Below are positions 12,005 through 24,504 of a stretch of 64,000 nt of DNA, piece after piece. The notes beneath the pieces are model-generated. The model saw only the letters and a list, made by a program, of their open reading frames with translations, ran no database searches and was not told the DNA's origin. The first letter of the stretch is position 1. Every line of letters begins with the position of its first letter. This DNA comes from Pseudopyrenochaeta lycopersici (lineage: Eukaryota > Ascomycota > Dothideomycetes > Pleosporales > Pseudopyrenochaetaceae), in NCBI GenBank assembly GCA_003313425.1, contig NHZP01000007.1, positions 248,001 to 312,000 on the forward strand, given 5' to 3'. Position numbers and translations under genes: made by a program.

Positions 12005-13985
12005 TGCCACGCATTGCCGTACCAGTCCTCTCACTTTGCATTCTCTGCATTCTCTTCAGCCATATAATTGTAATACGGATTGCTGCGCCTGATCAGCATC
12101 TTCCTCCGTTCATCGTCGCTTCGTTCACGACCATACGATATCGAAGATTCGATAGAACTCCCGTCAGGTACGGTACACGAGTCCAGGAAGGGCAAAACTA
12201 GACGTGCACACGGGCCTCAAAAGCAGCGCATACTCGGGACGGTGTTTCTGGAGTCACAGAACAGTCCTTGCGCATCACAATCGTTCATCATCTACGCAGC
12301 AGCATCATCTTGTTGTCTCAATATCAGCTCCACATTCACTTTGTACACCACCATATTTCCTTTTACAATCATCTCCTTGGCGGCATTTTACTTATCTCGT
12401 GGCGATGCAAATTATCGTACCATATCCTGCAGGAAATTGCCGGAATGGTACTGGGGTTTAGAGGGGACCCGCGTTTAGGGATCCCCGCCACATGCTTCAG
12501 ATTTTTTTATTCCGTGCCCTGTCTTTCCAGGGGCGCCCAGTTTTTGATACCTTACTAGACCGTGCGGCAACACTATTTCCTTGAGCGTATTTCATTTCGG
12601 ATCGTTGGCGGATACCCCAATTTGAGTAGCATTTGGCAAGTACATTGTCAGCAAGCATCGTCTACCATCTTATTACTATTCTTGTTGGTTAAGCTTGGGA
12701 TGTCCCGGTGTTGGACCACTTGGTGTGTGGGTGGGATACCCACTGTAAGAAATAGTTTTGAGCGATCAACTGCTTATTCCCTTGCGTCCCTTGCGTCATT
12801 CGTACCTCTCATTATTTCTGTGTTGTTATAGACTGGTCTACAGGCGTCTCCTTGCTCTGCGACTCCGCCCCTCAGACTGTTTACCCTCTTTGTAATCATA
12901 TAATATCGGCCGACAACTTCATCGTCGTCGGCCCCTTTCAACGGCGCCCAGGTTGGCTTGGCCGTGTACATTTTTCCAGTTGAGAAAGAGGGGAGTTTTA
13001 TACCACTGTGGCTTTAGCAGTTGTTCCCTGGCTGGACCGGACATCTGACATCAGATCTCGGACTTCAGATTGTCAAAGTTCCATCTCCTATGTATAGCTT
13101 AGTTTCTCTACGTCGAATCAAATATCGGTTTGCTGGCATCCAAACACTCTCGTCTGTATGAAATCTTGACTCGGTTGGTGACTTTACTACGCCGCCACTG
13201 TACGCGTACTCTCTACGCAATCAGTCTTGTCAACCCCGCCGCTGTATGGAAATAGAGTCTCTGCAAACCTATTACCATCCCAGCAAACCATACCACATGG
13301 CCTTTTTCGCACAGCCTTGACTACCGCCTTTACCGCCGCCACACCCGGGCACTCTCCCTCTCGATCAACGCGTAACCCTATGTTAGATTCGCACATCGCC
13401 GGACCACACATCCCCGTCCACAACTCCCGCGCGCTTCCGGAGGCAGACGCCGAGCTCTGGAGCTCACGCTCCAAGAAACAATGTTGGACGTGGTAGGGGC
13501 GCTTGGCCGGGTGCATGTGCATTTTTCCACCGAACGGAGCCGGCAGATGGGGTGGGCGTTGCACAGCAGCTGTCAGTTTTGGCTTTGCTGGGTGCGTTTT
13601 GTGAGAGGGCGGGAAGGGTGCGGGTGCGGGAAGCGCGAGCGGCCCGCTTGCATGTGGACATGCGCAGGCACCACAGCATGTGCTGATGCTCATGCTTAGG
13701 TGGAGAGATCGGTAGTAGAGTTTCACGAGATGTAATTTCCGCTGCAGAAACAATGAAGTGTGTTGTGGAGGTTTGATACGAAAAAAAGGAGAGGTGGATG
13801 ATAAATGTGTTTCTTGATTGTGGGTCTTTTCTGTGGCTTTCTATCGGAAAGTCTACGGACTATGGTGTATATGCAATGGCTCTATGTGATATCCGATGCA
13901 GAATGCTTATATCCGTCCGTCTATAACGCCGCCCAATGCTACGATCGAATATCGATTCTCGTTTTCATGTCCACCAGCAGCGTAG
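12005..13985. other. Intergenic, convergent 3' regions
   Basis: About 2 kb between the stop of the kinase gene and the stop of NAR1 on the opposite strand. It should hold both 3' untranslated regions. The longest open frame (minus strand, 13187-13753) is rich in Pro, Ser and Cys without any domain, and I do not accept it as a gene. Confidence 0.6.
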
Positions 13986-15927
13986 CTACCAGCCACCACC
14001 GACGCTAACAGCGAGTCCAGCGACTCTCTCCATGTCGCTTTGTTTCTTCTTGCCCACATCGCTTTCTACCTTGATGTACGACGTGTATATGAGCTTTTGC
14101 ATATCTACGCCCGTGATGTCGGACCAATGCGTTAATACGTCCCTGATCCTGGTTCTCGATATACCATTTACGATATCGGATGCAGTGTGGATGTCGGCAT
14201 GGCCATTTGTATCCGCATCTTGCATCTCTTGATCACCATCTCTGTCCACTTTTTCTTCGTCTGACTCGGAGTCGGAGGCAGAAAAATACGCCTCATCAAC
14301 CCTTGACAGCCACTCCTTCTGTTCTTTCGGGCCTGGCTTAACTAGTGGCCCATCAACATTCGCCTCCTGTAGCCCCTCTGCCACACGAACATCTTCCACT
14401 TCTGTGACTTTGATCTGTCCACCGCCGTTGGTACACCCTCCAGGGCAGGCCATGACCTCCACATATGCGTACTCTTTCACTGCATCGCCAGCAGCTGCAC
14501 CATTCGCTCCGTTTGGTCTCCGACTCACGCCCGTCTTTCCTCCGGGTAATCTGCTCGCGCGTGCAGGCTTGAGCTTGCGTACTAAATTCTGAATATTGCG
14601 GAATCCGTAGAAACGAGCTGCTTTGATGATGGTTTCTGAGCCTCGGACGAGCGAGTACTCGACCACGTCGGCATTGCGACCGCGCGATATGGAGATTGAA
14701 GAACCGGGGTTCTGTGCCTGATATGTCTGTAGGATGTGATACAAGTAGCCGCCTGATGGCCCTGCTGCTGGGTCTTGATTCTTCCGCGGCAGAGGAGGGA
14801 ACAAAAAAGCGTCGAGTTTCGGATCGGGGAATGGTGTTCGTTCTGCAGTAGACAGCGGTGTTCGCGGGAGGGATGCGAAGTTGATACCACGAGCGGAAGC
14901 CAGATGTAGCAGTTCTCGTGCCGTGATTACACAGTCAACGTCTCGTACTTTCTCCTGTGCTGGGTCGTAGTTGGGTATCCAGGCAGCCGAAGTCAGCTCG
15001 CCGCGGCTAGCTTCAAGCTTCTTGTCAAAGCAAGGCATAATGGCTACATGCCATATTTGCGAGGGAGAGACACCATACTGCTGGCTCAAGACGGATTTGA
15101 TGAGCGTGCCTGTCAGTGATTGGGGAGACTTGAGGCGCGAGAGATGCGGGAGGACATAGGGATGCGTTTTCTCGGCGTAGCATATCCAGCCAGGACATGC
15201 AGATGTGAGAATTGGTTGCTTTGGTGTGGTATCAATGGCCCCTTCGGAGCCTGGCTTTGACGGCGCATTCGAAGCTTCGGGAGAGAGGGCGTTTGCGACT
15301 TCGGCGGCTGCTGCGACTAGACAGGCCTCACGCACTACATTGGTGTCGAGGACCCAGGTGAAGTCGCTGTTGTGGGCTCCACCAGCCCTTACGCCTGAAG
15401 GACCGCTGAGGAGTTGTGTGACCATATTCCCAGCCTCAGCTTCGGTCACGTTGAAGACGGCAGCGAGACTTGCGCGCGCCTGTGGAGAGACGCTGGCGAC
15501 AAACAGCTTCCCCTCAGTATGGTGTCCGTTGACTCGGCTTGTTCCATTCGTGTATCCATTCGTCCCATTCTGCTTCAGCCATGGTGCCCGTAACGATTTG
15601 TATGTGTCCAGCGTGCTCAAGACTTCGCTATGGCTCTGCAAGCTCACAAGCACTGCCTCTGCGCTCGTCACGCATCCCGAACAAGCAAGGCAGTCTGTAA
15701 GCGATATCGACGCGGGTGGCGGCGGTTGCGACGCAGCGGCTTTCTCTTCCGTGGTGACTTCGTAGGGATTCTATGCAGCATTTGTCAGTCGCCGATGACG
15801 GAGCGTCTCTAGTCGCACCTACCGAGTTGTCTTCTGCCTGCAAAGGGAGTGTTTCGATAGGCTTTATACACGCGACACCGGGCGATATGAAGTCGTTTAG
15901 ATCGTCTGCAGAGAGAATGGCGCTCAT
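13986..15927 (-). CDS. NAR1: Cytosolic Fe-S cluster assembly factor Nar1
   Basis: Exon 1 is 15823-15927 and exon 2 is 13986-15770, with a 52-nt intron in phase 0, giving 629 residues. Nar1 belongs to the iron-only-hydrogenase-like family and links the early and targeting steps of cytosolic iron-sulfur assembly. N-terminal cluster ligands are visible as C20 and the C-x2-C-x2-C at 62, 65 and 68. The hydrogenase-like core shows the SACPGW segment, the MPC(F/Y)DKK segment and the CPGGC segment. These cysteines are the expected [4Fe-4S] ligands. The protein ends in Trp, which matches the terminal aromatic residue used by CIA clients and adaptors. Long for the family because of Ser/Gly/Ala-rich inserts. 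It is transcribed away from the GT25 gene, 633 bp upstream. Confidence 0.96.
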
Positions 15928-16560
15928 GGTGAGCCGAGTATGGCGGGGGAGAGTGGCGTGTGCTCTGGATGTGGTGGACGCGAAAATCGCAAGACCAAGC
16001 AGTTACGGTGCCTCGAATTAAATAGCAAAGGCAATCACTCCCAGGAACATGCAAGAACAAAGAGGAACAAGAAGGTAAATGTACCAGCAGTCGTCGCCGA
16101 AGCGCGGAGATGCGCCCAAAACTATTTCGTAGTCACCCAATGCGCCCACCTATCGATAAGCTCCGATTTCCAAGGGCGGGCATTTCTCAGCCAGAACAAG
16201 TCCGCGGCCACTTGCCGCATTCCGCCACACTATCCACTAGCCCTCCAACATCAGCATCATCTCACGTGCCGTCCCCCATGCCCGCTGCAAATCTTGGCCG
16301 CGTGTCGGGCTCATCTATTTGATGTACACGGAGCATAGGAGGATAGATTTTGCGGGGTGCATATACAACACGGCAGATTACATTTGCCTGGCTACGGATC
16401 AATGGCTGCGCAGAAGCAGCAAGCCGCAATGCACAAACGGCACAGACATGGCATTTTGGTCAAATGCTAACCATGCCTTCTTCGTGAAATTTTCCGCCAT
16501 GTTTTTCATGTTTTCTCTCTCCCATTGCTTACAGCGCTGCGATGCTGTTGCTGGTACCAC
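15928..16560. promoter_or_regulatory. Divergent promoter of NAR1 and the GT25 gene
   Basis: This 633-bp region separates the two start codons, which face away from each other. No further gene is supported inside. No specific operator was recognised. Confidence 0.5.
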
Positions 16561-18119
16561 ATGCGGCGCATATCCATTGATACCTTGGGCTTGACGTCCC
16601 CGCACAGCAGCGCAACTTTCACCACGGCGAAGAGAAGGAGGCCATGGTATTACTCAAGGCCGAGGCTGTTGGCTACAGTGTTGCTCTTTGGGATGTTATG
16701 GTGTTGGTTCAATCTTGGAATTGACAAGTTGATGATACCTCAAGACTCGTTTGAGTACTTGAAAGACGAGAGTCTGAAGGATATTTTGAATACTACGCTT
16801 GGAGTAGGTTGAACTCGTAATCTCACTCAATCTTGCACCACTGACTTATGCCTTACGCTAACACACTTCAAGTTCCAGAAGATTCTCGTCCTCAATCTTC
16901 CCTTTCGAACTGACCGCCGTGATGGGATGAGTCTCTCCGCAGCCGTCTCAAACATCAAACTCGAATTTGTGGAAGGAGTCACTGGAGAGAGTATCAAGCA
17001 GAGCGCGTACCCTCCCCCAGAAGAGAATATCAAACTGTTATCAGGATTTCGAGGGAGCTGGAGGACACACATGAATGCTTTGCAAAGGTATTTTGGCAGT
17101 GAGCCGGTGTAAAGTTACAACTGATACGTGACAGGGTAGTCGAACAAAATCTCACAACGGCTTTTATCCTCGAAGACGACGTCGACTGGGATATACGTGT
17201 ACGACAAAGTCTCCAACGCTTCGCTCTTGCCTCGCGTTGCCTTTCTCAGACAGACATCTTTCATCCCACGCCACCAAACCTCAAGAACCAGATTGAACAC
17301 CGCCCGAATCCCGAAACAGAAGACACGGCTATGCATACTATCGATAGCAAGAACCTGCCTGCTACACTGCCGTCCTTACCACTAGTCAAGGCGTTGAACA
17401 ACAATCCACATCTCCTTAGCCAACACAGCGACAGAGAGGGACACGCAGCCTCGCCATATGGCGACCCCTCAACCTGGGACATCCTCTGGCTCGGCCACTG
17501 CGGCACTGGCATGCCTCGTTCTTCCCAATACTCAAGCCACCAAGCAAAACGCCACTTCCCCAGCACCACGCAAGCAAACATAATCCTCACCCAACCAAAC
17601 GACGACACCGTCCCAACTGGCAAACACCTCAAAGCCCACCCCTTCCAAGCCGGCCCCGACGCCCTCGCCACCGCCTACCCCCCACATACACGCATCTACC
17701 ACCGCTCCAACGGCGGCCAGCTCTGCACAGTGGGCTACGCAGTGTCCCAGCGCGGCGCCCGCCGACTGCTCCACCAATTCGGCATCAAAGGCTGGAACGG
17801 CATCTTCGACGCCGAACTAGGCCGCTGGTGCGCCGGCCAGGATCCAGACATGGGCACCAACTTGCGTGCCTCGCACCCGAACGATGACAATGACAAAAGT
17901 AAGAAGGAGAGGGTTTGTCTAACTTCTCAGCCCCCGATCTTTGCACACCACCATCCTATCCGTGGGGAGAGCGATATTGGAGGCGTCGGCGGGGGATATG
18001 CGAATAAGTATGAGACAAAGTACCTGCGATACAGCGTAAGGATGAATTTGGAGAGGCTAGTTCAGGGAAGTGGGGAGAGGGAGTTGGTAGATCAGTGGCC
18101 TGATGAAGTGGAAATGTGA
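16561..18119 (+). CDS. Membrane-anchored glycosyltransferase family 25 protein
   Basis: Exons 16561-16803, 16873-17087 and 17135-18119 give 480 residues. Introns are 69 and 47 nt. The protein is a type II membrane protein by appearance: a short basic N-terminus, one hydrophobic segment at about 36-55, and a lumenal domain. The domain starts with an L-N-L-P-x-R-x-D-R-R segment, as in LPS glycosyltransferase/GT25 proteins. It carries an E-D-D motif at 166-168 in the place of the metal-binding acidic motif. A Gly-Tyr-Ala-Val-Ser followed by Gly-Ala-Arg-Arg-Leu is also typical of the family. Fungal members are poorly characterised, so the acceptor is unknown; a Golgi location is inferred. The C-terminal 60 residues are variable. 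Confidence 0.85.
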
Positions 18120-19299
18120 AAGCAAGACAATTCAGGATTATTTTTTGTAAATGTTCATCCTTGTCGAGCATTTAGTATTTAGTATTTTCTCTTTGACTTT
18201 GGATTGGCTGCGAAGTCTAATCCGGGACGCAGACTCTATCGTTCCACGCGACGCAGAGACCGAAGGGGGATACCGTAGATGCATGAAGCAGTATGAAATG
18301 TCTAGTCAAGACTCACAATACACATGGTACAGAGGTACCTTGCATGACTCAGGCCACAGATAGTCCGCCGGGTCGTCCAGAATATATTGTAACCTGCCCG
18401 TTTAGCCTAAACCAATACACGGATGCATGTTCCAACCCCCCATCCCCAGCAGAGAGCCTGTGATTGCCATCCCTTTTGTACAGGGGGCCAGCCAAATCAG
18501 CAACACGACGTGAGATAACGAAAGAAAGCATGCTTCGATATGGAGGAATACGGTTGTCATTCATTGCATTGCGTCCGCTTTGCACAAGGGGGGTATATGC
18601 AAGCCTTTTGACCAGTTGATCTCATGTACACCCTCGCTGTGCCATACATGCTCACCCTGTACATCATGCTTCGTCTCTTTCTAACTGCCGGCTCCTGCCG
18701 ATCGTCTCTCCCCAGGCCTACTCAAAAGACTGTGATTAAGAATCGAAGTGGTAAGGTAAAAGAGAAGAAGAAAAAAACGGAAGGTATCATGACGAGTTGA
18801 ACAAACTCGTTTCTGTGTCATCCCGGATCCCAATCCCTTGGGGCCACTCCAAACGCCGATAAATGCAAAATGTCCGCTCATTTTTCCACCAAAGATTAGC
18901 ACTGGCCTGTCGCATTCCTTGTTACGCGTTTCCGACTCCAATTCCTCAAAGTGATAACATCCCGTGGTAACACCGGGCTCCGTCGCTGTAGATTGCATGT
19001 CCTGTGTAAAATGCGGCTAGTCCGGTTTCGCACAAGCCAGCTGGTATTCGGACTGTGCAATATGCCGAAGTGTGAATAGTCTGCGAGAAGATAGTTCGTT
19101 CGTTTTTCGCAGACGCTGTTTTCGTAGTGCCGAGTTCAACATCCACCAGATTGACGCATGTTTTGTTACACTCGTGCAGGATGCCCTGCTTCGCTTGCAC
19201 ATCCTGTTACGCAGTGCCAACGGAACAAATGCAAGTTGTACCATGAAGGCGCATCTAATCAAAGCACAGTCAAAGAACCTAGGTTCCAGGACTGGCTTT
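18120..19299. other. Intergenic, convergent 3' regions
   Basis: About 1.2 kb between the stop of the GT25 gene and the stop of the arrestin-fold gene. Open frames are short and mostly shadow each other. I see nothing beyond probable 3' untranslated sequence. Confidence 0.55.
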
Positions 19300-20658
19300 T
19301 CACTCAATCAGTGGTTTCCGTACGCCCCCCACAATTGCGATACCCAATGCCCGTAGGCCTTCTGGGTCGTTCGATCGAACAATGGTACTGGCAGGTAACA
19401 TGGGATTATCAGGCGAGACGTGGGCGGCGTCTTTGGCGGCCTGCTCAATGGCTTCCATCTCTTCTTTGCAACCGGTGTGGTCGAATGGACATACCACAAT
19501 GGGCTGACGTAGGAGAATATCCCGTGCTGATGACATTTGTGCCTGCGAAATTGTGAGCAACATGCATATAGGTGGGACCTGCGAAGTCTACCTTGACTGT
19601 GAGATAATACTCAATTTTGTAGAGGGTACCTGTTGTAGTAAAACCATTGACAGCGTACATTGGAAATTCTTTTTTCCCTCTTGGTATTATGCCGTCTGAA
19701 TCTCTCAAGTCCTTGGCGGGGAAGACGAGCCCTAGATTGGTGAAATAGCCAGCTTCAGGCATCTTGACTCCAACGGCTTGCGTCGTCTTGGCCAAGGTTT
19801 TGACCTTTCGTGTAGGCTCGTCTCCCTCGTGATTGAAAATGATTTCCTCGTCTATGCCAACGGTAATTTTCTGTATAGTGACTTTTTTCGCCTTGTTCAG
19901 CCAGTCCGGGTTGGGACTCAATTTGATGTAGACGGAGACAGGATCTAGTGGGCCATAACTCCAGCGTGGCAGACTGATGCCCAAGGTAACCAGGTGATCG
20001 GTGACTCGTTCAGCGCTCTCTGGTCGGTTGTACATGCCAAATGTGGACAGGGTGTCATATCGCTGGATTGGCACGGCAAACGGGTACTTCTTCTGCTCTT
20101 GCGGCCCTTGCTGTACAGTGACGACCAGTTCGTAGAAGGTCTCAGCCGTTCGACTTGGCAGCTGTAAGCTTGCGGGTGGGACCCTCCGCGCCACCTCCTC
20201 GCCTCCGCGGCCATATGGTATGAAGATGACGAAGGGCAGGTCCATGCATAGTATGCTCTCGTGCTCTCGGCCAGCCTGACACCGGTACAAGAGCACCTCT
20301 TTGCCTACAATGTCTGTGATGTCCTTGCGCGGGGCTGCCAAGTGCTTCTTTGTGACCGAGTCGGCGGACGGATGTATCGTCTCTCTGCGATGTAATGCGA
20401 TGGTGACGAGCGAGACATTGACGGGCGCGGAGATTCCGAGCAGGGGCCGTATTTCGACTTTGCCTTCTATTCGGGGCTGTCGAATGTCAGCGTCTACAGG
20501 GACCAATGCGGCCGGCCCAAATGGCGAAGAAGGAGCGCAAGAGACATTGGGCGGCTGGCGAGTGAGGCAGAGAAACGTACCAGTGTTGCTGATATGCCTG
20601 GGTAGCCGACCAAGAAGTTACTGTTGGGCGGGCCGGAGACGCGCACAAAGGCCGACAT
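19300..20658 (-). CDS. Arrestin-fold protein (arrestin N and C domains)
   Basis: Exons 20581-20658, 19592-20476 and 19300-19542 are joined in phase 0, with introns of 104 and 49 nt, giving 401 residues. The first exon encodes a short start ending in a beta-strand-like Ile-Ser-Ala-Thr-Leu, and the second continues directly into a Gly-Lys-Val-x-Ile-Arg-Pro strand. This is the usual start of fungal arrestin-N domains. The C-terminal half resembles an arrestin-C domain. Alpha-arrestins are adaptors that bring ubiquitin ligases to membrane transporters, normally through PPxY motifs. None is visible here, so this may be a non-adaptor member. The third exon was chosen because read-through of the second gives an unrelated tail. 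Confidence 0.75.
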
Positions 20659-21344
20659 GGTGTCTGGTGGTGACGAGCTCGTCGGCGCGGGCCTGAGACG
20701 GCAGCAGGCGCTGCATGGGCGTCAACGGGGGCTTGTCGAGGGTTGAGTGCTCTCCAAGATGCGCTTGGATGCCCCCAAGCGTGGTGCGCCGAGCAGCTGG
20801 GCAGTGCTGGGAGCTGGGGAGCTGGGAGCTGGACAGCCGTCCGACTGCGGCAACGTGTGGGGTTGAGATGCAGGCGTCGATGTGCTTGAACGGGCGGGGG
20901 GTTCCTGCGGCAGCGAGCCGGACGTTGCACGGCGGCGGTAAAGCGAGCAGGCGGGCTGTTGGTGTTGTAGGGAATGCGCGGATCGACTGTTCGAGGTCAG
21001 GTTCCAGGTGCGCCGGTAGGGCTGTTGCTGCGTACGCGGGAGCTTAGCGGGCTGGCGCCTTGTAATCGACGTGGGCTCGCCTGCTACAGCAGCGAGCTGG
21101 GGCTGGGCTGCGGGCGGAAGCTGGGGACAATGGCCGTGGCAGCGGATGCAGCGCCAGTCGGGCGAGGCGTAGCACAGAAGGTGGTGACGACGGCGTGCAC
21201 CGTCTTCTTGCGCCGAGCTCAAGTCGCTTGTGGGGGCCGGTGAAGCTGGAGGGCCGCGCATCCCCATGCTCGACTCGCCCTCGCTCTCCACATGGCTGCC
21301 ACGACCTCGACTCTCCAACATGCACGCTGACCTGCAGCCACACC
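20659..21344. promoter_or_regulatory. GC-rich divergent promoter of the arrestin-fold and cyclophilin genes
   Basis: A 686-bp, very GC-rich region lies between the two divergent start codons. Long open frames on both strands are explained by the base composition and show no domain. CAG and GCAGC runs are frequent. Confidence 0.5.
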
Positions 21345-22026
21345 ATGTCTGTCACTGTAAGCTGTCCCCATTACTGCCGCCCTCTTCCAGTCCCACGGTT
21401 CCCCCCGACACCCCAGGCTGCAATGTCCGCCTAAGCACCCCTCCGAGCCTCCAATTCTCCGACAGCCAGTGGGCTCCTCAGTCTGATCACGTCCTCCGTG
21501 TCCCCATTTGGTCACTGCCAATGACTAACCTCCGTGGCAGCTGCACACCACTCGCGGTGACGTCAAGCTGGAAATCTTCTGCGAGTCTGTCCCCAAGACG
21601 GCCGAGAACTTCCTCGCCCTCTGCGCCTCGGGCTTCTACAATGGCAGCCCCTTCCACCGCCTGATACCAAACTTCATGATACAGGGCGGCAGTCCCAGCT
21701 CAGACCCAAAGTCAAAGGCCTCGACCTCCATATACGACACGCCAAACCAGCTCTTCGAAGATGAGTTCAAGCCCGCCCTGCGACACAATGCGAGGGGAAT
21801 AGTCAGCATGGCGAACAAGGGCCCCAACAGCAATGGCAGCCAGTTCTTCATTACCTTTGCCGCAGCCCCGCATCTAGATGGGAAGAATACTGTCTTCGGC
21901 AAGGTCCTCGAGGGATGGGACACTCTGGACGATTTGGAGACCATCGCAGTGGACAAGAAAAGCCGACCACAGGAGCGGGTGGAGATTAAGAAAGTCACAA
22001 TACATGCGAATCCTTTGGCTGGTTAA
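21345..22026 (+). CDS. Cyclophilin-type peptidyl-prolyl isomerase, PPIL3-like
   Basis: Exon 1 (21345-21356) codes only four residues. A 184-nt intron with a CTAAC branch site follows, then exon 2 (21541-22026), for 165 residues. The start Met-Ser-Val-Thr joined to Leu-His-Thr is the usual beginning of single-domain PPIL3/Cyp10 cyclophilins, and the length fits. Active-site blocks are present: the Phe-His-Arg segment, the F-M-I-Q-G-G segment, and the Gly-Ser-Gln-Phe-Phe-Ile segment. The Trp that binds cyclosporin in CypA is His here (before Leu-Asp-Gly), as is common in this subgroup. A role in spliceosome-associated protein folding is inferred from PPIL3 relatives. Confidence 0.92.
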
Positions 22027-22228
22027 TGCAACTAGACAAGCACCATATTACGATACCCCATATGCATTCCAGCGCAAAAAATTGGTCGTGGGCGTAATGC
22101 AAATTACGCACTGATGAATATTCTCCACTGTGGCTGACGAAAGCCTGGGTATCTATAAGAAAGAGCCCCAGCTCAGATGCAAAGAAAGAATAAGGAAATC
22201 TAAGCTCGTGGAACCTGCATTGTCAAGT

Positions 22229-23721
22229 TCATGCCCCATTGGTCGCCGCATGCTCCTCCTCATACCCTTCCGTCTTCATATCCTTCAACCCCAAGTCTTC
22301 CTCCTCTGCTTCTGTCCTCTCGTAATCCTCCAGCTTGATTTGAGGATCCGGTTCTGGCGCCGTGAAGCTCTGGACGTAGCTGCTGGCAAGAGGATCTTCC
22401 AGAATGATAGTGAATTTGACGTCGCCGCCGATAGCCGCATCAAGCTGAGCGAAGAAGCTCGACCACTTCTCTTTGGATGCTGACTCCATAGAATCACCAC
22501 CATCGCCAGTGTCGAAGACGGAGGATTTGAGGTCATCGCGAACTTGCGTCAGTAGTCCTTCGATGGTGGTGAAACGACCCCCGAGTGTACCGGGTTCGAC
22601 GCTAAGATTGATTTCGGGGCAGGACAGAGCGCAGGATTCAGATTTGAGAATGTCGCGGGAAAGGTCTTCCTTGGTGTTGACTGAGACGGTAATCCGACGG
22701 CCCTTTTCTGGGACCTCGCCACCGGTCTTGACTTCATTACTTCGGTATCCGCAGTGGTCGCAGACAGTGCTCATCAACACCACCTGCTTAAAGTGGGGAA
22801 TGTTGACCATCTTCATGTTTGTTGTGCAGGACTTGGTGCATCCCGGACAGCTAGCAGGGAATGAATACACCTGGTTTTCGACAATGTCATCCTCGTCCAC
22901 GTTGTTTACCATAGGCGCAGAGGCAGAAGGCATTTCAGGATACATGTGTGACGCGTGGTACTCTGGACGAATCTCTGTGGGTGGCGCCTCGCCGCTGGTA
23001 TCGCCCAATCCGAGCGCTTCGTTCTGGGCTGCACTTCGCGGATATTCGTGTCGAGAATACTTCCCAGCCGAGAGTACACTTGGTGGCTCAATCGAGGAGT
23101 TTCCGGCCGGATCATCGATGGTGAGCTTGAACGGTAGTCTTTGCCCGCTCGACATCTGTTTCAGCGTCTCAATGACGCCTTGAATCTTCTCGTAGATTTC
23201 GGGCACCACTTGTTTCCTCTCGTCCTGCTTCTGCTCCAAGTCTTGCGCAACCATGGCAAGTATACCCTCAACATTCGTCAGCTGTCCCCGACCCTGCGGA
23301 ATCTCCAGATCAATATCCTCAATTCGAAATATGGCAGTATCGCTTTTGATGATCTGCCGACTCAGATCGTCCGCTGTTTCAACACGCAATGTGAACTTGA
23401 CGCCGCGTTGCTGAATCTCGCCAGCAGATTGTATCTCTGAATTTTTGAAGTGGCAATGTGGGCAATCGAAGGACATCAGGACAATCTCGCGGAAGAAGGG
23501 GATTTTGGTGAGGAGAAGCCGTGTAGTGCCCTTTGGAACGGTTAGCTATGCTAGTGTTACTTCAAATTTATACGTACATTCTCATGGCAATTCATGCACA
23601 AGCTCTCAATCTCGTCCACCACCTTCGTGCCGTCCTCGCCGTCTTCTTGAGCGCTCGCCTCTGCGACCTTGCGGCCCATGTCCTCGAAAAGATCTTTTGC
23701 AAGGCTTTGGTGTTGAGCCAT
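22229..23721 (-). CDS. ZPR1: Zinc-finger protein ZPR1
   Basis: Exon 1 (23578-23721) and exon 2 (22229-23530) are joined in phase 0 across a 47-nt intron, for 481 residues. This equals the usual size. The family has two tandem ZPR1 zinc fingers, each followed by a beta-rich domain, and both are here. Finger 1 uses C42, C45, C71 and C74. Finger 2 uses C276, C279, C305 and C308. The intron falls inside finger 1, between the two cysteine pairs, which makes the splice certain. ZPR1 binds translation elongation factor eEF1A, helps it to fold, and moves between cytoplasm and nucleus in growing cells. It converges with the cyclophilin gene, 202 bp apart. Confidence 0.97.
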
Positions 23722-23922
23722 GTTGAATATTCTTGACAAGGATGTGTATGGTAGGAGTAAAGGAGTAAAGAAACTCGTGTTTTGTGCTGACTTCAAAAAA
23801 GTTCAGTGACGCAAGTCTCGAAATTTTTGAGCCCCGCGCCGCCGACTTTGGCGGGGTCAACAAGCTTCTGGTGCCTTCCCTGCATGCAGAAAGGCCACTA
23901 GCCCGTTCAGCCCTGTGGCTTC

Positions 23923-24504
23923 CTACATCGCAAAGTCCATCAAGTCGAATCCCCCTGGGCTCGATGACTGAGTCTTGTTCTTTTCGAGCATCGCCTGCAA
24001 TCCGCCTTTGCGAGCCTTCTGTCTCTGTTTGCTGCTTGCATTTACTGTCTTCGGTACCTTGCTGTCATCATCTTTCGATTTCTTCAAGTCTAGTGCTGGT
24101 TTCGCATCCAATCGACTCTTCGACTTTCTAAGCGGCCTAGCAGATCTCGGCGGCAGCATTTGGTGTGTCTCTCGGTGACATCTCGTGCAGGTATATACAG
24201 TGCTCTTTTCTGCTTTGGTTGATGTCTTGGGAGACTCTTGTCCTTTTGCCCTCTGTGCATGACGCTGAGGAAGAATCGAGATCTTACAGGTCCAGCCAGG
24301 TATCATGATACTTCCACAGCCTCTGCAAACCTGTCGACGGAGAGCTTCCAGTTCCTTGGATTGGAGTTCGAGACCCGCATCTTCGATAAGCCTTTCACGA
24401 GCGCTTCCCAAGAAGGCCGCGGCTGCTGGTGAGCAAGCAGTAAGTAAGTGAGCGGCTTCTTGGAGAAAGTTTGCCCTGAGTTCGACCTCATTGGTAAGAG
24501 CCAT
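23923..24504 (-). CDS. RPR2: RNase P/MRP protein subunit, Rpr2/Rpp21/Snm1 family
   Basis: A single exon of 193 residues. The N-terminal helical part is followed by a zinc ribbon: a Cys-Arg-Gly-Cys-Gly pair, then Pro-Gly-Trp-Thr-Cys, and a later Cys-Thr-Arg-Cys-His pair. The C-terminal third is rich in Lys and Ser. This is the arrangement of the Rpr2/Rpp21/Snm1 family, subunits of the RNPs that mature tRNA 5' ends and process rRNA. The choice between the RNase P (Rpr2) and MRP (Snm1) subunit cannot be made from sequence alone. The start used is the ATG at 24504, just before the conserved helix. The gene shares a 239-bp divergent promoter with DBR1. Confidence 0.85.
   Translation of the reverse strand: MALTNEVELRANFLQEAAHLLTACSPAAAAFLGSARERLIEDAGLELQSKELEALRRQVCRGCGSIMIPGWTCKISILPQRHAQRAKGQESPKTSTKAEKSTVYTCTRCHRETHQMLPPRSARPLRKSKSRLDAKPALDLKKSKDDDSKVPKTVNASSKQRQKARKGGLQAMLEKNKTQSSSPGGFDLMDFAM

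Noticed and set aside
13187..13753. Minus-strand open frame of 188 codons downstream of the kinase
   Set aside because: Pro/Ser/Ala/Cys-rich composition, no domain, no splice extension, and it lies in a convergent 3' region.
20722..21355. Minus-strand frames in the divergent promoter of the arrestin-fold and cyclophilin genes
   Set aside because: GC-rich shadow of the promoter and of the cyclophilin first exon; no recognisable domain.
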